Counted from the stretch's first letter, positions 1 to 8,806 are shown. The stretch is DNA of 64,000 nt from Halomonas sp. ALS9 (GCF_001651035.1 NZ_LXRG01000109.1:1-64000); one strand, 5' to 3'. The notes: generated by a model not told the origin, from the sequence alone. Translations and numbers: made by a program.

Positions 1-183
1 GGGGCCAGTTGCAGACCAAGCTGGGAAAGCCTTTGCAGCCGCCTCGACTGCCCGAGCAGCATCACTAGCGGATGCCGCCGCTGCCTGGGTGACGACGTCA
101 CCGGTAAGCGGGTTATGGCGAGTAATGGTCGCGTCTTGATGAGCGGCACAGCGCTCCCTGCCAATTAACAGATTAATATCCAT
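1..183 (-). CDS. vdh: Vanillin dehydrogenase, N-terminal part (cut by window edge)
   Basis: Only the first 61 codons are present. The frame opens with ATG at 183 and starts MDINLLIGRERC, followed by an RHNPLTGDVV segment and an Ala-rich stretch ending AFPAWSATGP. This is the usual N-terminus of the vanillin/salicylaldehyde dehydrogenase branch of the aldehyde dehydrogenase superfamily, which oxidises vanillin to vanillate with NAD(P)+. A GAGAGG ribosome-binding sequence lies upstream. It is the last visible gene of the ferulate operon, 44 nt after the hydratase-lyase gene whose product, vanillin, is its expected substrate. The catalytic Cys and Glu lie outside the window, so the exact substrate rests on context. 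Confidence 0.85.
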   Translation of the reverse strand, partial: MDINLLIGRERCAAHQDATITRHNPLTGDVVTQAAAASASDAARAVEAAAKAFPAWSATGP

Positions 184-227
184 GACTGCCTCTCGTTCAA
201 AGGGTGGCAATTATTGTTATGCAGCAC

Positions 228-1058
228 TTATCGCTGGTAGCTCTCCAGCCCTGGCTTGATGCTCTTGTCGTCGAGGAACTGTTTGAGCCCCTGGGCACGG
301 CCCTGCTCGGGGTCAAGCTGCTGCGCCTGATCGAGCTTGGCGTAGAGGTACTCTTCGTTCTGCTCCCAGGTCAGTTCGCGGCACATTTTGAAGCCGATCT
401 TGGCAGCACGCAGCACAACAGGGTTCTTGTCGCGCAGCGTAGCGGCCAGCTCGAGAGTGGCTTCGCGTAGCTCGGTCAGCGGTACACTTTTGTTAACCAG
501 CCCCATCTTGGCTGCCTGGGGGCCAGTAAATGTTTCCCCGGTCATGATGTAGTAGAGCGCTTCCCGGTGGCCCACGGTATCGGCCATGGCTTTGCTGACC
601 AGGTTGCCGGGGGGAATACCCCAGTTGATTTCGGAGAGGCCGAAAACCGACTCGTCGGCGGCAATCGCCAAATCGCAGGCCACCAGCGGCGAGAAAGCCC
701 CGCCAAAGCACCAGCCATTGACCATGGCGATGGTAGGCTTGGCGTAGTGGCGCAGTAGCTTCCACTGCCAAGTAGAGGCGTCGCGGCGTACCTTGACCTG
801 AACGATCTCGGGGCTGGCGTCGATCTCGCGGAAGTACTCTTTAAGATCCATACCGGCGGAAAAGGATTCGCCCTCGCCGGTCAAGACCAGTACGTGGGCC
901 TCCTGATCCAGCTCGATAGTTTCCAGCACATCGATCATTTCACGGTTGAGCGTCGGGCTCATGGCGTTGCGCTTTTCAGGGCGATTCAGAGTCACCCAGG
1001 CGATGCCCTCTTCAACGTTAACCTTTACGGTTTGCCAGCGATCTTGGTATTTGCTCAT
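228..1058 (-). CDS. ech: p-Hydroxycinnamoyl-CoA hydratase-lyase (HCHL)
   Basis: This crotonase-fold enzyme hydrates feruloyl-CoA (or coumaroyl-/caffeoyl-CoA) and cleaves it by retro-aldol to vanillin and acetyl-CoA in the cytoplasm. The product is 276 aa, the same length as the Pseudomonas fluorescens enzyme. The residues known to matter in that family fall at the same numbers here: Tyr75 (DLKEYF), Ser123 (FGGAFS), Glu143 (LSEINWG) and Tyr239 (EEYLYA). This makes it a hydratase-lyase and not an ordinary fatty-acid enoyl-CoA hydratase. It lies between a TRAP binding-protein gene and vanillin dehydrogenase in one operon and supplies the substrate of the latter. Confidence 0.95.
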   Translation of the reverse strand: MSKYQDRWQTVKVNVEEGIAWVTLNRPEKRNAMSPTLNREMIDVLETIELDQEAHVLVLTGEGESFSAGMDLKEYFREIDASPEIVQVKVRRDASTWQWKLLRHYAKPTIAMVNGWCFGGAFSPLVACDLAIAADESVFGLSEINWGIPPGNLVSKAMADTVGHREALYYIMTGETFTGPQAAKMGLVNKSVPLTELREATLELAATLRDKNPVVLRAAKIGFKMCRELTWEQNEEYLYAKLDQAQQLDPEQGRAQGLKQFLDDKSIKPGLESYQR

Positions 1059-1091
1059 CTCTTACTCCTTGGGTTTTATCAAACGACTTAT

Positions 1092-1119
1092 AAAGCTATT
1101 TATTCAAAAGCTATTTATT
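1092..1119. repeat. 13-bp direct repeat in the dctP-ech gap
   Basis: The A+T-rich gap between the TRAP binding-protein gene and the hydratase-lyase gene carries AAAGCTATTTATT twice (1092-1104 and 1107-1119) with a 2-nt spacer. No function is evident; a short slippage-type duplication is the simplest reading. Confidence 0.6.
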
Positions 1120-1155
1120 AAAAAACTACTGATTGGAAAGCGGCTGCTTAGCAAC

Positions 1156-2223
1156 TTACTCAGCGGTGAACTTGTCGATTAACTGTCTGGCATCGTTATA
1201 TAGCGCTTCGCCATCGAGTCCTTTCTCTTCGGCATCGGCGATCCACTCGTCAGCCACTTCCTGGCCCACGGCTTGCCACCGGGCAGTCTCCTCACTATCA
1301 AGCTGGGTAATGGTGCCGGGCTGCTCGCCATTTTGGATGGCCTGGATCTGTACCTGGTCGGCGTCATCCATGATCTGACCTATTTTGCGGGCCTCCTGGA
1401 TGCCGGAGTGAGCGTCGATAATCGCTTGCAGATCGGCGGGCAGCTCGTCGTATTTACGCTGATTCATCGCCACGATCATCATCGTGGTATAGAGCGCATT
1501 ATCACCGCTGAAGACGGTATGTTCGGTAGTAATATCGGCTAATCCCATGGCGGTAATCGCTTCAAAGGGGATCACCGTTCCATCGAGAACACCCCGTGAT
1601 AATGCTTCCAGCGCCTGAGCGACCGGCATACCAATGGGCTCAGCGCCCAGCTTGGCAAGGTAACGGTTCACCAGCCGGCTGGGGCCACGCATTTTTAGCC
1701 CCTCTATATCGTCGAGTGATTCAATCCGCGTCTCTTTGGTGTGCAGTGCACCAGGGCTGTGAGTATGGACAGCAATCGGGTATACGCCCGCTAACTCATC
1801 CTGCATGTAAGTCATTGCATACTCATGAGCTGCCTGGCTGGTCGCAGCGCCTGTGGTCGGTATAAACGGTAAGTCGAAGACCTCTGCCCTAGGGAAGCGA
1901 CCGGCGTTATAGCCCAATACAGTCCAGATAATATCCACCTGGCCGTCTTTCGCCTGGTCATAGAGCGAGGGAGGCGTGCCGCCCAGCTGCATTGAAGGGT
2001 AGAGTTCAACCTCCAAACGCCCGTTGGACTCTTCCTCGATGGCCTCTTTCCAGGGAATAAAGTACTCCTGGTGAACGGGTGCCGAAGACGGGAAGAAATG
2101 ATGCAGCCTAAGCGTGTACTCGGCCTCCTGGGCGCTGGCCTGCCCAACGCTCAAGACAAGAGGCATGGAGATGGCAAGTGCGAGTAAACGCCGGTGTAGC
2201 CTTGGGGTTGCCTGCTGTGTCAT
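1156..2223 (-). CDS. dctP: TRAP transporter solute-binding protein (DctP), ferulate cluster
   Basis: Periplasmic substrate-binding subunit of a TRAP transporter. The chosen ATG at 2223 (MTQQATPRLHRR) has a GAGGTA ribosome-binding site, and an in-frame codon 60 nt further upstream is probably not used. A signal peptide (LLALAISMPLVLSVGQASA) is followed by the DctP fold, with a GLKMRGPSRL segment containing the arginine that usually grips the substrate carboxylate. The operon also encodes the matching DctQ and DctM, and ferulate degradation enzymes follow directly. Uptake of ferulate or another hydroxycinnamate is therefore likely, but this is inferred from neighbours and not read from the protein. 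Confidence 0.88.
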   Translation of the reverse strand: MTQQATPRLHRRLLALAISMPLVLSVGQASAQEAEYTLRLHHFFPSSAPVHQEYFIPWKEAIEEESNGRLEVELYPSMQLGGTPPSLYDQAKDGQVDIIWTVLGYNAGRFPRAEVFDLPFIPTTGAATSQAAHEYAMTYMQDELAGVYPIAVHTHSPGALHTKETRIESLDDIEGLKMRGPSRLVNRYLAKLGAEPIGMPVAQALEALSRGVLDGTVIPFEAITAMGLADITTEHTVFSGDNALYTTMMIVAMNQRKYDELPADLQAIIDAHSGIQEARKIGQIMDDADQVQIQAIQNGEQPGTITQLDSEETARWQAVGQEVADEWIADAEEKGLDGEALYNDARQLIDKFTAE

Positions 2224-2289
2224 AAAAAGTACCTCGTTGTGTTTGTTATGTTGGCTGTGGTCAATGGTTAAGCGACTGAGCACGGCGCT

Positions 2290-2766
2290 TTAATTCACCG
2301 CGAATAAATCAATCAAAACGTTCTCCCGGGTACGCTCGGCAGCGCCGATAAAGATCGTGCGTGTTAGCCAGGCGTAGTCCGAGCTGGAGGTATAAAAGCG
2401 CGGCGTGGTCTGAAAGTAATACTCCTCTGGGGCAACGGGCTCCCCGCGCTGAAGGCGCTGCATGACTTCAGTCGAGCCGTGCCGAAACCCGATGTTTTCG
2501 ACTTCGATGCGCTCGCCACTATCGGTTTCTAGAAAGTAGCGGGCATGCAGTTCGGCCACCCCATCGGTACGCAGGGTCTGCCAGTCCCCGCCACCAGGCA
2601 GAACCACGCCGTTCAACCGCTCACCACGCACCTGACCGCCAGTGATCGCAATGAAGCGACGCTTGCCCTGAGGGTTTTCACCGAGCTCCAGCGGGGTAGC
2701 GACGTCGACCGTTAAGCGCGCGATAAAAGTTGCTGTCGGTATTCGCTGGGATGCATCACGAGACAT
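2290..2766 (-). CDS. DUF3237 domain protein
   Basis: The 158-aa cytoplasmic protein has no signal peptide or membrane segment. It is recognised as DUF3237 (UPF0311) from the typical blocks: an N-terminal beta strand (TATFIARLTVDV), GKRRFIAITGG, GVVLPGGGDWQ, the central HARYFLETDSGERIEVENIG and the C-terminal DYAWLTRTIFIGA. The biochemical role of the family is not established. Members recur beside genes for aromatic and hydroxyacid catabolism, and here the gene sits between dctM and dctP of the ferulate TRAP operon, which argues for a role in ferulate metabolism. The start ATG at 2766 follows the dctM stop by 15 nt. Confidence 0.8.
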   Translation of the reverse strand: MSRDASQRIPTATFIARLTVDVATPLELGENPQGKRRFIAITGGQVRGERLNGVVLPGGGDWQTLRTDGVAELHARYFLETDSGERIEVENIGFRHGSTEVMQRLQRGEPVAPEEYYFQTTPRFYTSSSDYAWLTRTIFIGAAERTRENVLIDLFAVN

Positions 2767-2781
2767 GTCGAACTCCCTTGG

Positions 2782-4101
2782 TCAATTGATTAAGTAGACG
2801 AAGCCAAGCGAGATGGCGGGGAAGAGCACCAGCAAAATAATGCGAATAAGGTCGGCCGCTAAAAAAGGCAGAATGCCTTTAAAGGTCTCCGTTAAGGGAA
2901 TACGCGGGGCCATGGAGTGGATAATGAAGATGTTCAGCCCCACTGGCGGCGTGATCATGCCGACCTCAACGACCACCAGCGCTAAAATGCCGAACCATAT
3001 CGCCACATCGGTTGCGGGCATACCGAAGTCCATCCCGGTGACGATGGGCAGAAAAATAGGCACGGTGAGCAGGATCATCGAGAGGCTGTCCATAAAGCAG
3101 CCAAGTACCAAATAGCAGAACAGAATGCCCGCCAGTACCACCCAGGGACTGATCTCGAGCCCCACAATCCAGCCTGCAGTGATTTGCGGCAGTTGAGTCA
3201 GGGCAAGGAAGCTATTAAAGATACTGGCACCGAGCACGATGAAGAAGATCATCGCCGAGGTCACCGCGGTTTCAAGAACGCAGTCCCGCAGGCCGCTCCA
3301 ACGCAGGCCGCCTCGTGTTATTGCCAAGGCACCGGTGGCGACCGCACCCACGGCGGCAGCCTCGGTCGGCGTAAAGACGCCGGTATAGATGCCCCCAATC
3401 ACTACGATAAAGATCGCTGCTCCTGGCCACACCTCCAGCAGTGAGCGCCAACGCTCGCCGCGAGAAGCTTTTGCCTTACTCGGCGCACTGTCAGGAAAAA
3501 ATCGCACGTACAGCGAGATGGCGAGCATATAACTGAACACCGCTAACAACCCCGGCACCAACGCAGCGGCAAACATTTCGTTAATGTTCTGTTCGGCCAG
3601 GATCGCGTAGATAACCAGCACCACCGAGGGAGGGATCAGAATCCCCAGGGTACCGCCAGCTGCCAATGCGCCGGTCGCCAAGCTACCGCGATAGCCCTGG
3701 CGTTCCATCTCGGGAAGTGCCACCTGGGTCATGGTGGCGGCGGTCGCCAGCGAAGAGCCGCAAATGGCTCCAAACGCACCACAGGCGCCAATCGTGGACA
3801 TCGCCAGTCCACCACGACGGTGGCCCAGCCAGTCATTGGCCGCCTGGAACATGGCCCGGGAAAGGCCGGCTCTCGCCGCAAACTGCCCCATAAGCAGGAA
3901 CAGTGGAATGATGGATAGCGTATGACTGGAAAAGTGTTCGTAGGGAAGTGACTTTAAGCCATTTAAAATGCCCATCGGGCCGGTGATCAGCATCATGCCT
4001 ACGGCACCGACCACCAGCATGGCCAGGCCGATAGGAATACGCGTAGCCATCATCAATAGCAGGACTACAAAACCGCTGGCGCCCAAAGTGAGAGGTGTCA
4101 T
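2782..4101 (-). CDS. dctM: TRAP transporter large permease (DctM)
   Basis: Large integral membrane subunit of the TRAP transporter, about 439 aa with roughly a dozen hydrophobic segments. It carries the DctM pattern GLAMSTIGACGAFGAICGSS near residue 100 and a second TPPVGLNIF block near the C-terminus. It catalyses Na+-driven uptake together with DctQ and the binding protein. The ATG at 4101 overlaps the dctQ stop by one base (TGATG) and is preceded by AAGGAG; a GTG one codon earlier is also possible but spaced too closely to that site. The substrate is presumably a hydroxycinnamate, judged by the operon. Confidence 0.92.
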   Translation of the reverse strand: MTPLTLGASGFVVLLLMMATRIPIGLAMLVVGAVGMMLITGPMGILNGLKSLPYEHFSSHTLSIIPLFLLMGQFAARAGLSRAMFQAANDWLGHRRGGLAMSTIGACGAFGAICGSSLATAATMTQVALPEMERQGYRGSLATGALAAGGTLGILIPPSVVLVIYAILAEQNINEMFAAALVPGLLAVFSYMLAISLYVRFFPDSAPSKAKASRGERWRSLLEVWPGAAIFIVVIGGIYTGVFTPTEAAAVGAVATGALAITRGGLRWSGLRDCVLETAVTSAMIFFIVLGASIFNSFLALTQLPQITAGWIVGLEISPWVVLAGILFCYLVLGCFMDSLSMILLTVPIFLPIVTGMDFGMPATDVAIWFGILALVVVEVGMITPPVGLNIFIIHSMAPRIPLTETFKGILPFLAADLIRIILLVLFPAISLGFVYLIN

Positions 4102-4712
4102 CACAGGTCTCCTTGGGCGGAGTTTTCTTTAACTTGAGCTTGAGTCGAACCGGGCTGTTGCGGGCTGTAAGTAAACGCATCGCAGGTGCGATACAGGCAG
4201 ACCAGCGTCAACAGCGCGAAACCCACCAGTCCGCCGATATACCCCCACCAGAGCGGTATATCCAGCAGCATGCTGGTTTCCATATAGCGGCGTTTATCGA
4301 GCAAGCCGTGATAGAGGCGCCAGGTCATTAACCCAGCTACTACCAAAAAGAGCGTTTCGGCGACAATAGCGAGCAAGCGCTGAAACATGGGCGGCGCATG
4401 CATGACCAAGAGATCCACCGTGACATGCCCGCCGCGAAGGTGGCAGTAAGGTAAAAACAGAAAAACGGCAATGGCAGTGCCCATTTCCACCAGCTCGTAA
4501 TCGCCAGCGATGGGCCCCACCCACGCCAGCATGGTTATATCGCTTAACACTGGTGCACTGGCTACCCACCGGCCAAGAATGCTAACGACGGTGATGATAG
4601 CGAGTGCTGTGATTAATAATCCGCCGCTTATCGCGGCAACCCTACAGGGTATCTCAAGGCTACGGCGCATCAATGCAGTGCCGATTGTCGGTACCGTCGC
4701 TAAGCTGCTCAT
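4101..4712 (-). CDS. dctQ: TRAP transporter small permease (DctQ)
   Basis: Small membrane subunit with four predicted helices. It carries the DctQ hallmark GDYELVEMGTAIAVFLFLPY followed by HLRGGHVTVDLLV. The start is taken at ATG 4712 (MSSLATVPTIG); an in-frame codon 60 nt upstream would add an unlikely arginine-rich leader. It is the first gene of the ferulate operon (dctQ-dctM-DUF3237-dctP-ech-vdh). The gap upstream, shared with the 3' end of the MarR gene, contains a palindrome at 4798-4814 that could be an operator. Confidence 0.88.
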   Translation of the reverse strand: MSSLATVPTIGTALMRRSLEIPCRVAAISGGLLITALAIITVVSILGRWVASAPVLSDITMLAWVGPIAGDYELVEMGTAIAVFLFLPYCHLRGGHVTVDLLVMHAPPMFQRLLAIVAETLFLVVAGLMTWRLYHGLLDKRRYMETSMLLDIPLWWGYIGGLVGFALLTLVCLYRTCDAFTYSPQQPGSTQAQVKENSAQGDL

Positions 4713-4797
4713 CGTTTCGTCTCTTGTTTTTGGAATTCGCTGTATGGTTGAAACCCACCTTGCGCGATACACCGCGAGACCGTCACAACCAAACTAG

Positions 4798-4814
4798 TTA
4801 CTTAATATAAGTAA
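4798..4814. promoter_or_regulatory. Candidate MarR-type operator upstream of dctQ
   Basis: TTACTT-AATAT-AAGTAA is a perfect inverted repeat with 5-nt spacing in the A+T-rich gap ahead of dctQ. It is immediately preceded by a second small palindrome, AACTAGTT (4792-4799). The CTAGTTA string also occurs in the MarR-fcs gap (5436-5442), so the two promoters may share a binding protein, presumably the adjacent MarR regulator. Confidence 0.35.
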
Positions 4815-4865
4815 TTGTCTTTGAGAGAGCATGCAAGCATTGCCGACAAAAATACGCCTAAAGTT

Positions 4866-5369
4866 TTATTCTTCGTCCGTATCCGAGGTATATATTTTCA
4901 CTAACAGTGCCAGCAACTGACGCCTTTCAATTTCACTAAGTGATTGAGTTGCATTGATATCGCTCTGTTCAGCCAGCTCTTTTAGCTGTCCGGTCAAGGC
5001 TTCGCCTTTTTTGCTAAGAAAAATCCCGTGGGAGCGCTTATCTCGCTTACAGCGCACCCGCAAAGCCAGCCCTCTTTCCTCCAGGTTGTTAATAAGGCTA
5101 ACGATTCTGGGAGGATCAATGTCTAGCACCTTGGCTAAATTGGTTTGGGTAATGCCGGGATACCCTTCAATCACCACAAGCGAAGAGAACTGGGCAGGAC
5201 GTATTTCATGCTCCTGCATGGCCTCATTAAAATGTTTAAAAACAGCAAGCTGGGCCCTTCTCAAGGCGTAACCAAGGCGATTTTCAAGCACTAGACCGAC
5301 GACAGAAGTGGGCTCTTTTTCGTCGGGCTCAACTTGTTGAATAGAAGCGCTCTTTTTAGTTATGGCCAT
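4866..5369 (-). CDS. MarR-family regulator, probable ferulate/hydroxycinnamate repressor
   Basis: The 167-aa protein has a winged helix-turn-helix in the middle (ITQTNLAKVLDIDPPRIVSL, then a LEERGLALRVRCKRDKRSHG wing), flanked by the dimerisation helices of the MarR fold. MarR proteins of this kind (FerR/HcaR type) repress hydroxycinnamate genes and are released by the CoA thioester. The gene lies between the dctQ operon (same strand) and the divergent fcs gene, so it is placed to control both. An A+T-rich region with inverted repeats separates it from fcs. The ligand is inferred from neighbours. Confidence 0.85.
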   Translation of the reverse strand: MAITKKSASIQQVEPDEKEPTSVVGLVLENRLGYALRRAQLAVFKHFNEAMQEHEIRPAQFSSLVVIEGYPGITQTNLAKVLDIDPPRIVSLINNLEERGLALRVRCKRDKRSHGIFLSKKGEALTGQLKELAEQSDINATQSLSEIERRQLLALLVKIYTSDTDEE

Positions 5370-5436
5370 GCGTTAATTCCTATCTCATTTAAATAATTAC
5401 AACTATGGTCTTAAATCAGCATCCTAGCTAATCATC

Positions 5437-5449
5437 TAGTTAACAACTA
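5437..5449. promoter_or_regulatory. Candidate operator in the MarR-fcs divergent promoter
   Basis: TAGTT-AAC-AACTA is an inverted repeat in the A+T-rich region between the divergent MarR and fcs genes. It is followed directly by TAACTATATT (5450-5459), which could be part of an fcs -10 element. Position and symmetry suit a MarR operator; the sequence alone does not prove it. Confidence 0.35.
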
Positions 5450-5512
5450 TAACTATATTCGCCAAGATGACAGCACACAACAAATCCAAGATTTTTCGCT
5501 ATGGAGCTATTC

Positions 5513-7312
5513 ATGTCACTCCCCCCTCCGCTGACTAACACCTTACAAGAGTTCCGACTACACGGAGGCGATGTTCCCTCTTACCCACACAGCATGACCC
5601 AGCGGCTTGCCCATTGGGCAAACAAAACACCCCTGAATACCTTTTTGGCAGAGCGCGAAGAGGGTCGGCACACGTGGCGAACGCTAACCTTCGATGAAGC
5701 AATGCCACAAGTGATCCGCCTGGCACAAGCACTGATTGATCATGGCCTGTCGACGGAGCGACCGCTAATGGTGCTATCGGGAAATAGCATCGAACACGCT
5801 CTGCTTGCCTGTGCTGCCATGCACGTGGGCATTCCCTACGTGCCGGTGTCGCCCTCTTACGCGCTGCTATCCGAAGATTTCGTTAAGCTGCGGCATGTGG
5901 TGGAACTGGTGACCCCGGGGATGCTATTTGTCGATGAGGAGGCGCGCTTTAGCCGGGCACTGGCGGCCGTTTGCGATAGTGGCGTCACCTGTGTGGCCAA
6001 GGTGCCTGCTCAGCGAGCCCTGGCTTTTGATTCACTCGCCGCAACGCCAGCGACTGTCGCGGTGGAGAGTGCCCATGCCCGCGTAACGCCTGACACTATC
6101 GCCAAACTACTGTTTACCTCAGGGTCGACGGGCATGCCCAAAGCGGTGATCAATACCCATCGTATGCTATGTAGCAATCAAGCCATGCTAGCGAAACGGC
6201 TGAGCTTTCTAGAGCAGCACACCCCGGTATTAGTAGACTGGCTACCCTGGCACCACACCTTCGGCGGCAATACGATTTTGGGGATGGCGATCCACAATGG
6301 GGGCTCTTTATATATTGATGATGGCAACCCCACTCCTCAGGGGGTTCAGCGCACCATCGAGAACCTCCGCGAGGTGTCGCCGACATTTTACTGCAATGTC
6401 CCCAAGGGGTTCGAAGCGCTGGTCGAGCATTTGCGCAACGACGACTCCCTGCGTGAGGCCTTTTTCCGCGATCTGGAAATGCTACACTTCGGGGGCGCCG
6501 TGCTACCCGCCCATGTGCGCGCCGCTCTGGAAGCGTTAGGCAAACAGACTCGCGGAGCTCCCGTTCCCATGTTGACAGGGCTCGGCTCCACCGAAGCATG
6601 TCTGGCCTTTTGCACCGAAGAGCCCAGCGATACACCAGGGTTGATCGGGAAGCCTGTACCGGGCATGGCGCTTAAACTAGTGGCAACGGACGATAAGTGG
6701 GAGGCGCGCCTTAAGGGCCTCAACATTACCCCAGGTTACTGGCGCGATTCGCAGCGAACCAGCGAAGCGTTTGACCACGAAGGTTACTACTGCACCGGGG
6801 ATGCCATGCGCCTCATTGACCCCGACCACCCCGAGCGCGGGCTAATCTTTGACGGCCGGCTAAGCGAGAACTTCAAACTGGTGACCGGCACCTGGGTCAA
6901 TGTGGGCACCCTGCGCCTACACCTTGTGGAACACTTTGCCCCTCTGGTACAGGACATCGTGGTGGTCGGCGAAGGGCGCGACTACCTGACGGGCATCGTC
7001 GTATTGAACCTTCCTGCCTGTGAGCATCAGCTTGGCAAAGTGGGCACTCCTCTTGACGCTCTGGCCACAAACGCCAACCTGCATCAGTGGTTCGCCCAGC
7101 GCCTGGCAACCCACTGCCACGGCCAGTCAAGCTCTATGCGGCTGGAGCGCCTGCTACTGCTCAACCAACCGCTCTCCGTTGACCGTGGCGAACTGACCGA
7201 TAAAGGCTCGGTGAACCAACGGCTAGTGCGCGAGCGCTACTCGGATCTCGTGGCATGCCTCTACGCTGAGCCACCCCAGGATCCACGCATTATCCTGCCA
7301 GCACCTTCATAA
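5513..7312 (+). CDS. fcs: Feruloyl-CoA synthase
   Basis: ATP-dependent acyl-CoA synthetase of the adenylate-forming (ANL) superfamily that converts ferulate to feruloyl-CoA, the first step of the CoA-dependent, non-beta-oxidative pathway. The P-loop LLFTSGSTGMPKAVINTH lies near residues 199-216, the LGSTEA motif near 360, and the YYCTGD and FDGRLSENFKL motifs near 430-460. The ATG at 5513 is preferred because GGAG sits 6 nt upstream; the ATG at 5501 would place that site inside the gene. It is divergent from the MarR gene and works upstream of the hydratase-lyase at 228-1058. At 599 aa it matches the feruloyl-CoA synthase branch. Confidence 0.93.
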   Translation: MSLPPPLTNTLQEFRLHGGDVPSYPHSMTQRLAHWANKTPLNTFLAEREEGRHTWRTLTFDEAMPQVIRLAQALIDHGLSTERPLMVLSGNSIEHALLACAAMHVGIPYVPVSPSYALLSEDFVKLRHVVELVTPGMLFVDEEARFSRALAAVCDSGVTCVAKVPAQRALAFDSLAATPATVAVESAHARVTPDTIAKLLFTSGSTGMPKAVINTHRMLCSNQAMLAKRLSFLEQHTPVLVDWLPWHHTFGGNTILGMAIHNGGSLYIDDGNPTPQGVQRTIENLREVSPTFYCNVPKGFEALVEHLRNDDSLREAFFRDLEMLHFGGAVLPAHVRAALEALGKQTRGAPVPMLTGLGSTEACLAFCTEEPSDTPGLIGKPVPGMALKLVATDDKWEARLKGLNITPGYWRDSQRTSEAFDHEGYYCTGDAMRLIDPDHPERGLIFDGRLSENFKLVTGTWVNVGTLRLHLVEHFAPLVQDIVVVGEGRDYLTGIVVLNLPACEHQLGKVGTPLDALATNANLHQWFAQRLATHCHGQSSSMRLERLLLLNQPLSVDRGELTDKGSVNQRLVRERYSDLVACLYAEPPQDPRIILPAPS

Positions 7313-7416
7313 GCCTGAATCAATGCCAGGATGGCTAAGTGACACCTCTAAGAACCTGCTTTACAGACAGGCATCCTAGAAGAGCCTTTATTAAACGATT
7401 CCGCTATACCCGCATC

Positions 7417-7441
7417 AAAAAGGCTGGCGAAATGCCAGCCT
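7417..7441 (-). terminator. Rho-independent terminator of the porin gene
   Basis: AGGCTGGC-GAAAT-GCCAGCCT forms a perfect 8-bp stem with a 5-nt loop. Read on the minus strand it is followed by a run of T (7417-7420 complement), 55 nt past the porin stop codon. On the plus strand the T tract is poor, so it probably serves the porin transcript mainly. Confidence 0.8.
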
Positions 7442-7495
7442 AAAGCTTGGTCGAAACAGTCGTCAGTCACCTACATCACCAATACCGCTATCTCG

Positions 7496-8689
7496 CTAGA
7501 ATTGGAAGGTAGCACTTGCCTGAAGGCGACTCGCATCATTGGAGACCCCATTCCCCTGCTCGATATCAGCATGCTGGTACTCAAGACCTACTGACATGCG
7601 GTCGGTAACATCCCAAATCACATTGGCAAACCCGTAGTCGAGCGTTTCGAAATGATTGCCATAGGCTGCGGGTAAATCTTGTTCAAGCCGCGAAACACCC
7701 ACAGAGCTGAACCAGCTATCCGTCCAGTAATGGTTAAGAGAGAGACCAAACGCCCGGGTTTCAATCGTTTCTAGGTTGTTACCCTGCACATAGACGTCAG
7801 GTGCGTTGCGGTGCCCTACATTGCCAGGGTTGCCCATATAGTTACCAATCCCCTCACCGTAGGTGGCACTGCCGCGCAAGCTGGTTGACGCATTAAAGGG
7901 CAAATTGAACTGCGCCTGCACCCCGTAGCCAGTGACTTCATCATCAATGGTATTGGTGATGTTATTGGTCGAAAGTTGACGCGCTATCCCGGAGAGCGCA
8001 AATAAACGCTTATATTCATAGCGCAGCGTCAAATCGGGAAGCTGGCTCTCCCCATCGGCCACTGAAGCATCATTGCGGGCAATGACCGTGGTGGGATTCT
8101 CCAAGGCAACAGAGAAACTGCCTTCCCCGACAGGCTGGGTATAGCGCAGCTGTGCCTGCCGCTCAAAGGCGTAGCCCTTAGGATCCCCGAGAGCCAAGGT
8201 GCGTGTCCCGCCCACGAAACTCATGAAATTTGACCATGTTTGCCCGGCGAGAAAACCGTTCAGCTCACCATACGCATGGCGCAACCCAAATTTACCATCG
8301 GGCACAAAATGCCCTTCGAAGTAAGTGGTTAAACGCCCATAGTCAGTCGCGGTGTGGGTACGGAAATTCAGGCGGGACTCATAGGCCGTAAAGCTGGTTC
8401 GACCATCGGTTCGATTGCCAGGGTTCATAACGGCGTAAGGATCCGTTGATGTGCCCAGGTCGTAGTCGAAGTCGTAAAACGCATCGAGCTTAACGTACCC
8501 CCCAAAGGCGATATCGGTTTTGGTGCCTGGAATATTAATCGTTGATCGATGATTCCAGGGTGGGCCTACACGGCTTGGCTCACCGGTCACGATAGGCTGT
8601 CCGGCTTCTACCACATCAAACGCATGGGCCTGGACAGCAAGCGCACAGGGAGCGAGAAGGGCGCATGCAACAAAGTGGTTAATTTTCAT
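7496..8689 (-). CDS. DcaP-like outer-membrane porin
   Basis: The start is taken at ATG 8689 (MKINHFVACALL), giving a signal peptide that ends AVQAHA and a mature chain beginning FDVVEAGQP. The body alternates amphipathic strands, including the IAFGGYVKLDAFYDFDYD segment typical of DcaP-type trimeric porins, and ends with a terminal Phe (ATFQF) as outer-membrane barrels do. Such porins pass dicarboxylates and aromatic acids. It lies beside vanR and opposite vanAB with its own terminator, so uptake of vanillate or ferulate across the outer membrane is the likely job. The substrate is inferred. Confidence 0.82.
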   Translation of the reverse strand: MKINHFVACALLAPCALAVQAHAFDVVEAGQPIVTGEPSRVGPPWNHRSTINIPGTKTDIAFGGYVKLDAFYDFDYDLGTSTDPYAVMNPGNRTDGRTSFTAYESRLNFRTHTATDYGRLTTYFEGHFVPDGKFGLRHAYGELNGFLAGQTWSNFMSFVGGTRTLALGDPKGYAFERQAQLRYTQPVGEGSFSVALENPTTVIARNDASVADGESQLPDLTLRYEYKRLFALSGIARQLSTNNITNTIDDEVTGYGVQAQFNLPFNASTSLRGSATYGEGIGNYMGNPGNVGHRNAPDVYVQGNNLETIETRAFGLSLNHYWTDSWFSSVGVSRLEQDLPAAYGNHFETLDYGFANVIWDVTDRMSVGLEYQHADIEQGNGVSNDASRLQASATFQF

Positions 8690-8735
8690 TGTCTGTCTCT
8701 GCTTTTGGTCGTAATGGTTAGTTGTAATTATTCTC

Positions 8736-8757
8736 AATGCGAACGCTGATCCGCATT
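8736..8757. promoter_or_regulatory. Inverted repeat upstream of the porin gene
   Basis: AATGCG (8736-8741) and CGCATT (8752-8757) form a 6-bp inverted repeat with a 10-nt spacer, 47 nt before the porin start codon. This position fits an operator or part of the porin promoter. It does not match the VanR-like palindrome seen further along. Confidence 0.3.
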
Positions 8758-8773
8758 ACGTACCAAAGCTGCG

Positions 8774-8806
8774 AAAAAAACCTCCATCTGTCAATTAAAA
8801 TGGAGG
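8774..8806 (-). terminator. Rho-independent terminator of vanR
   Basis: CCTCCAT (8781-8787) pairs with ATGGAGG (8800-8806). On the minus strand the stem is followed by seven T residues (complement of 8774-8780). It lies about 100 nt downstream of the vanR stop codon and ahead of the porin promoter region. Confidence 0.7.
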
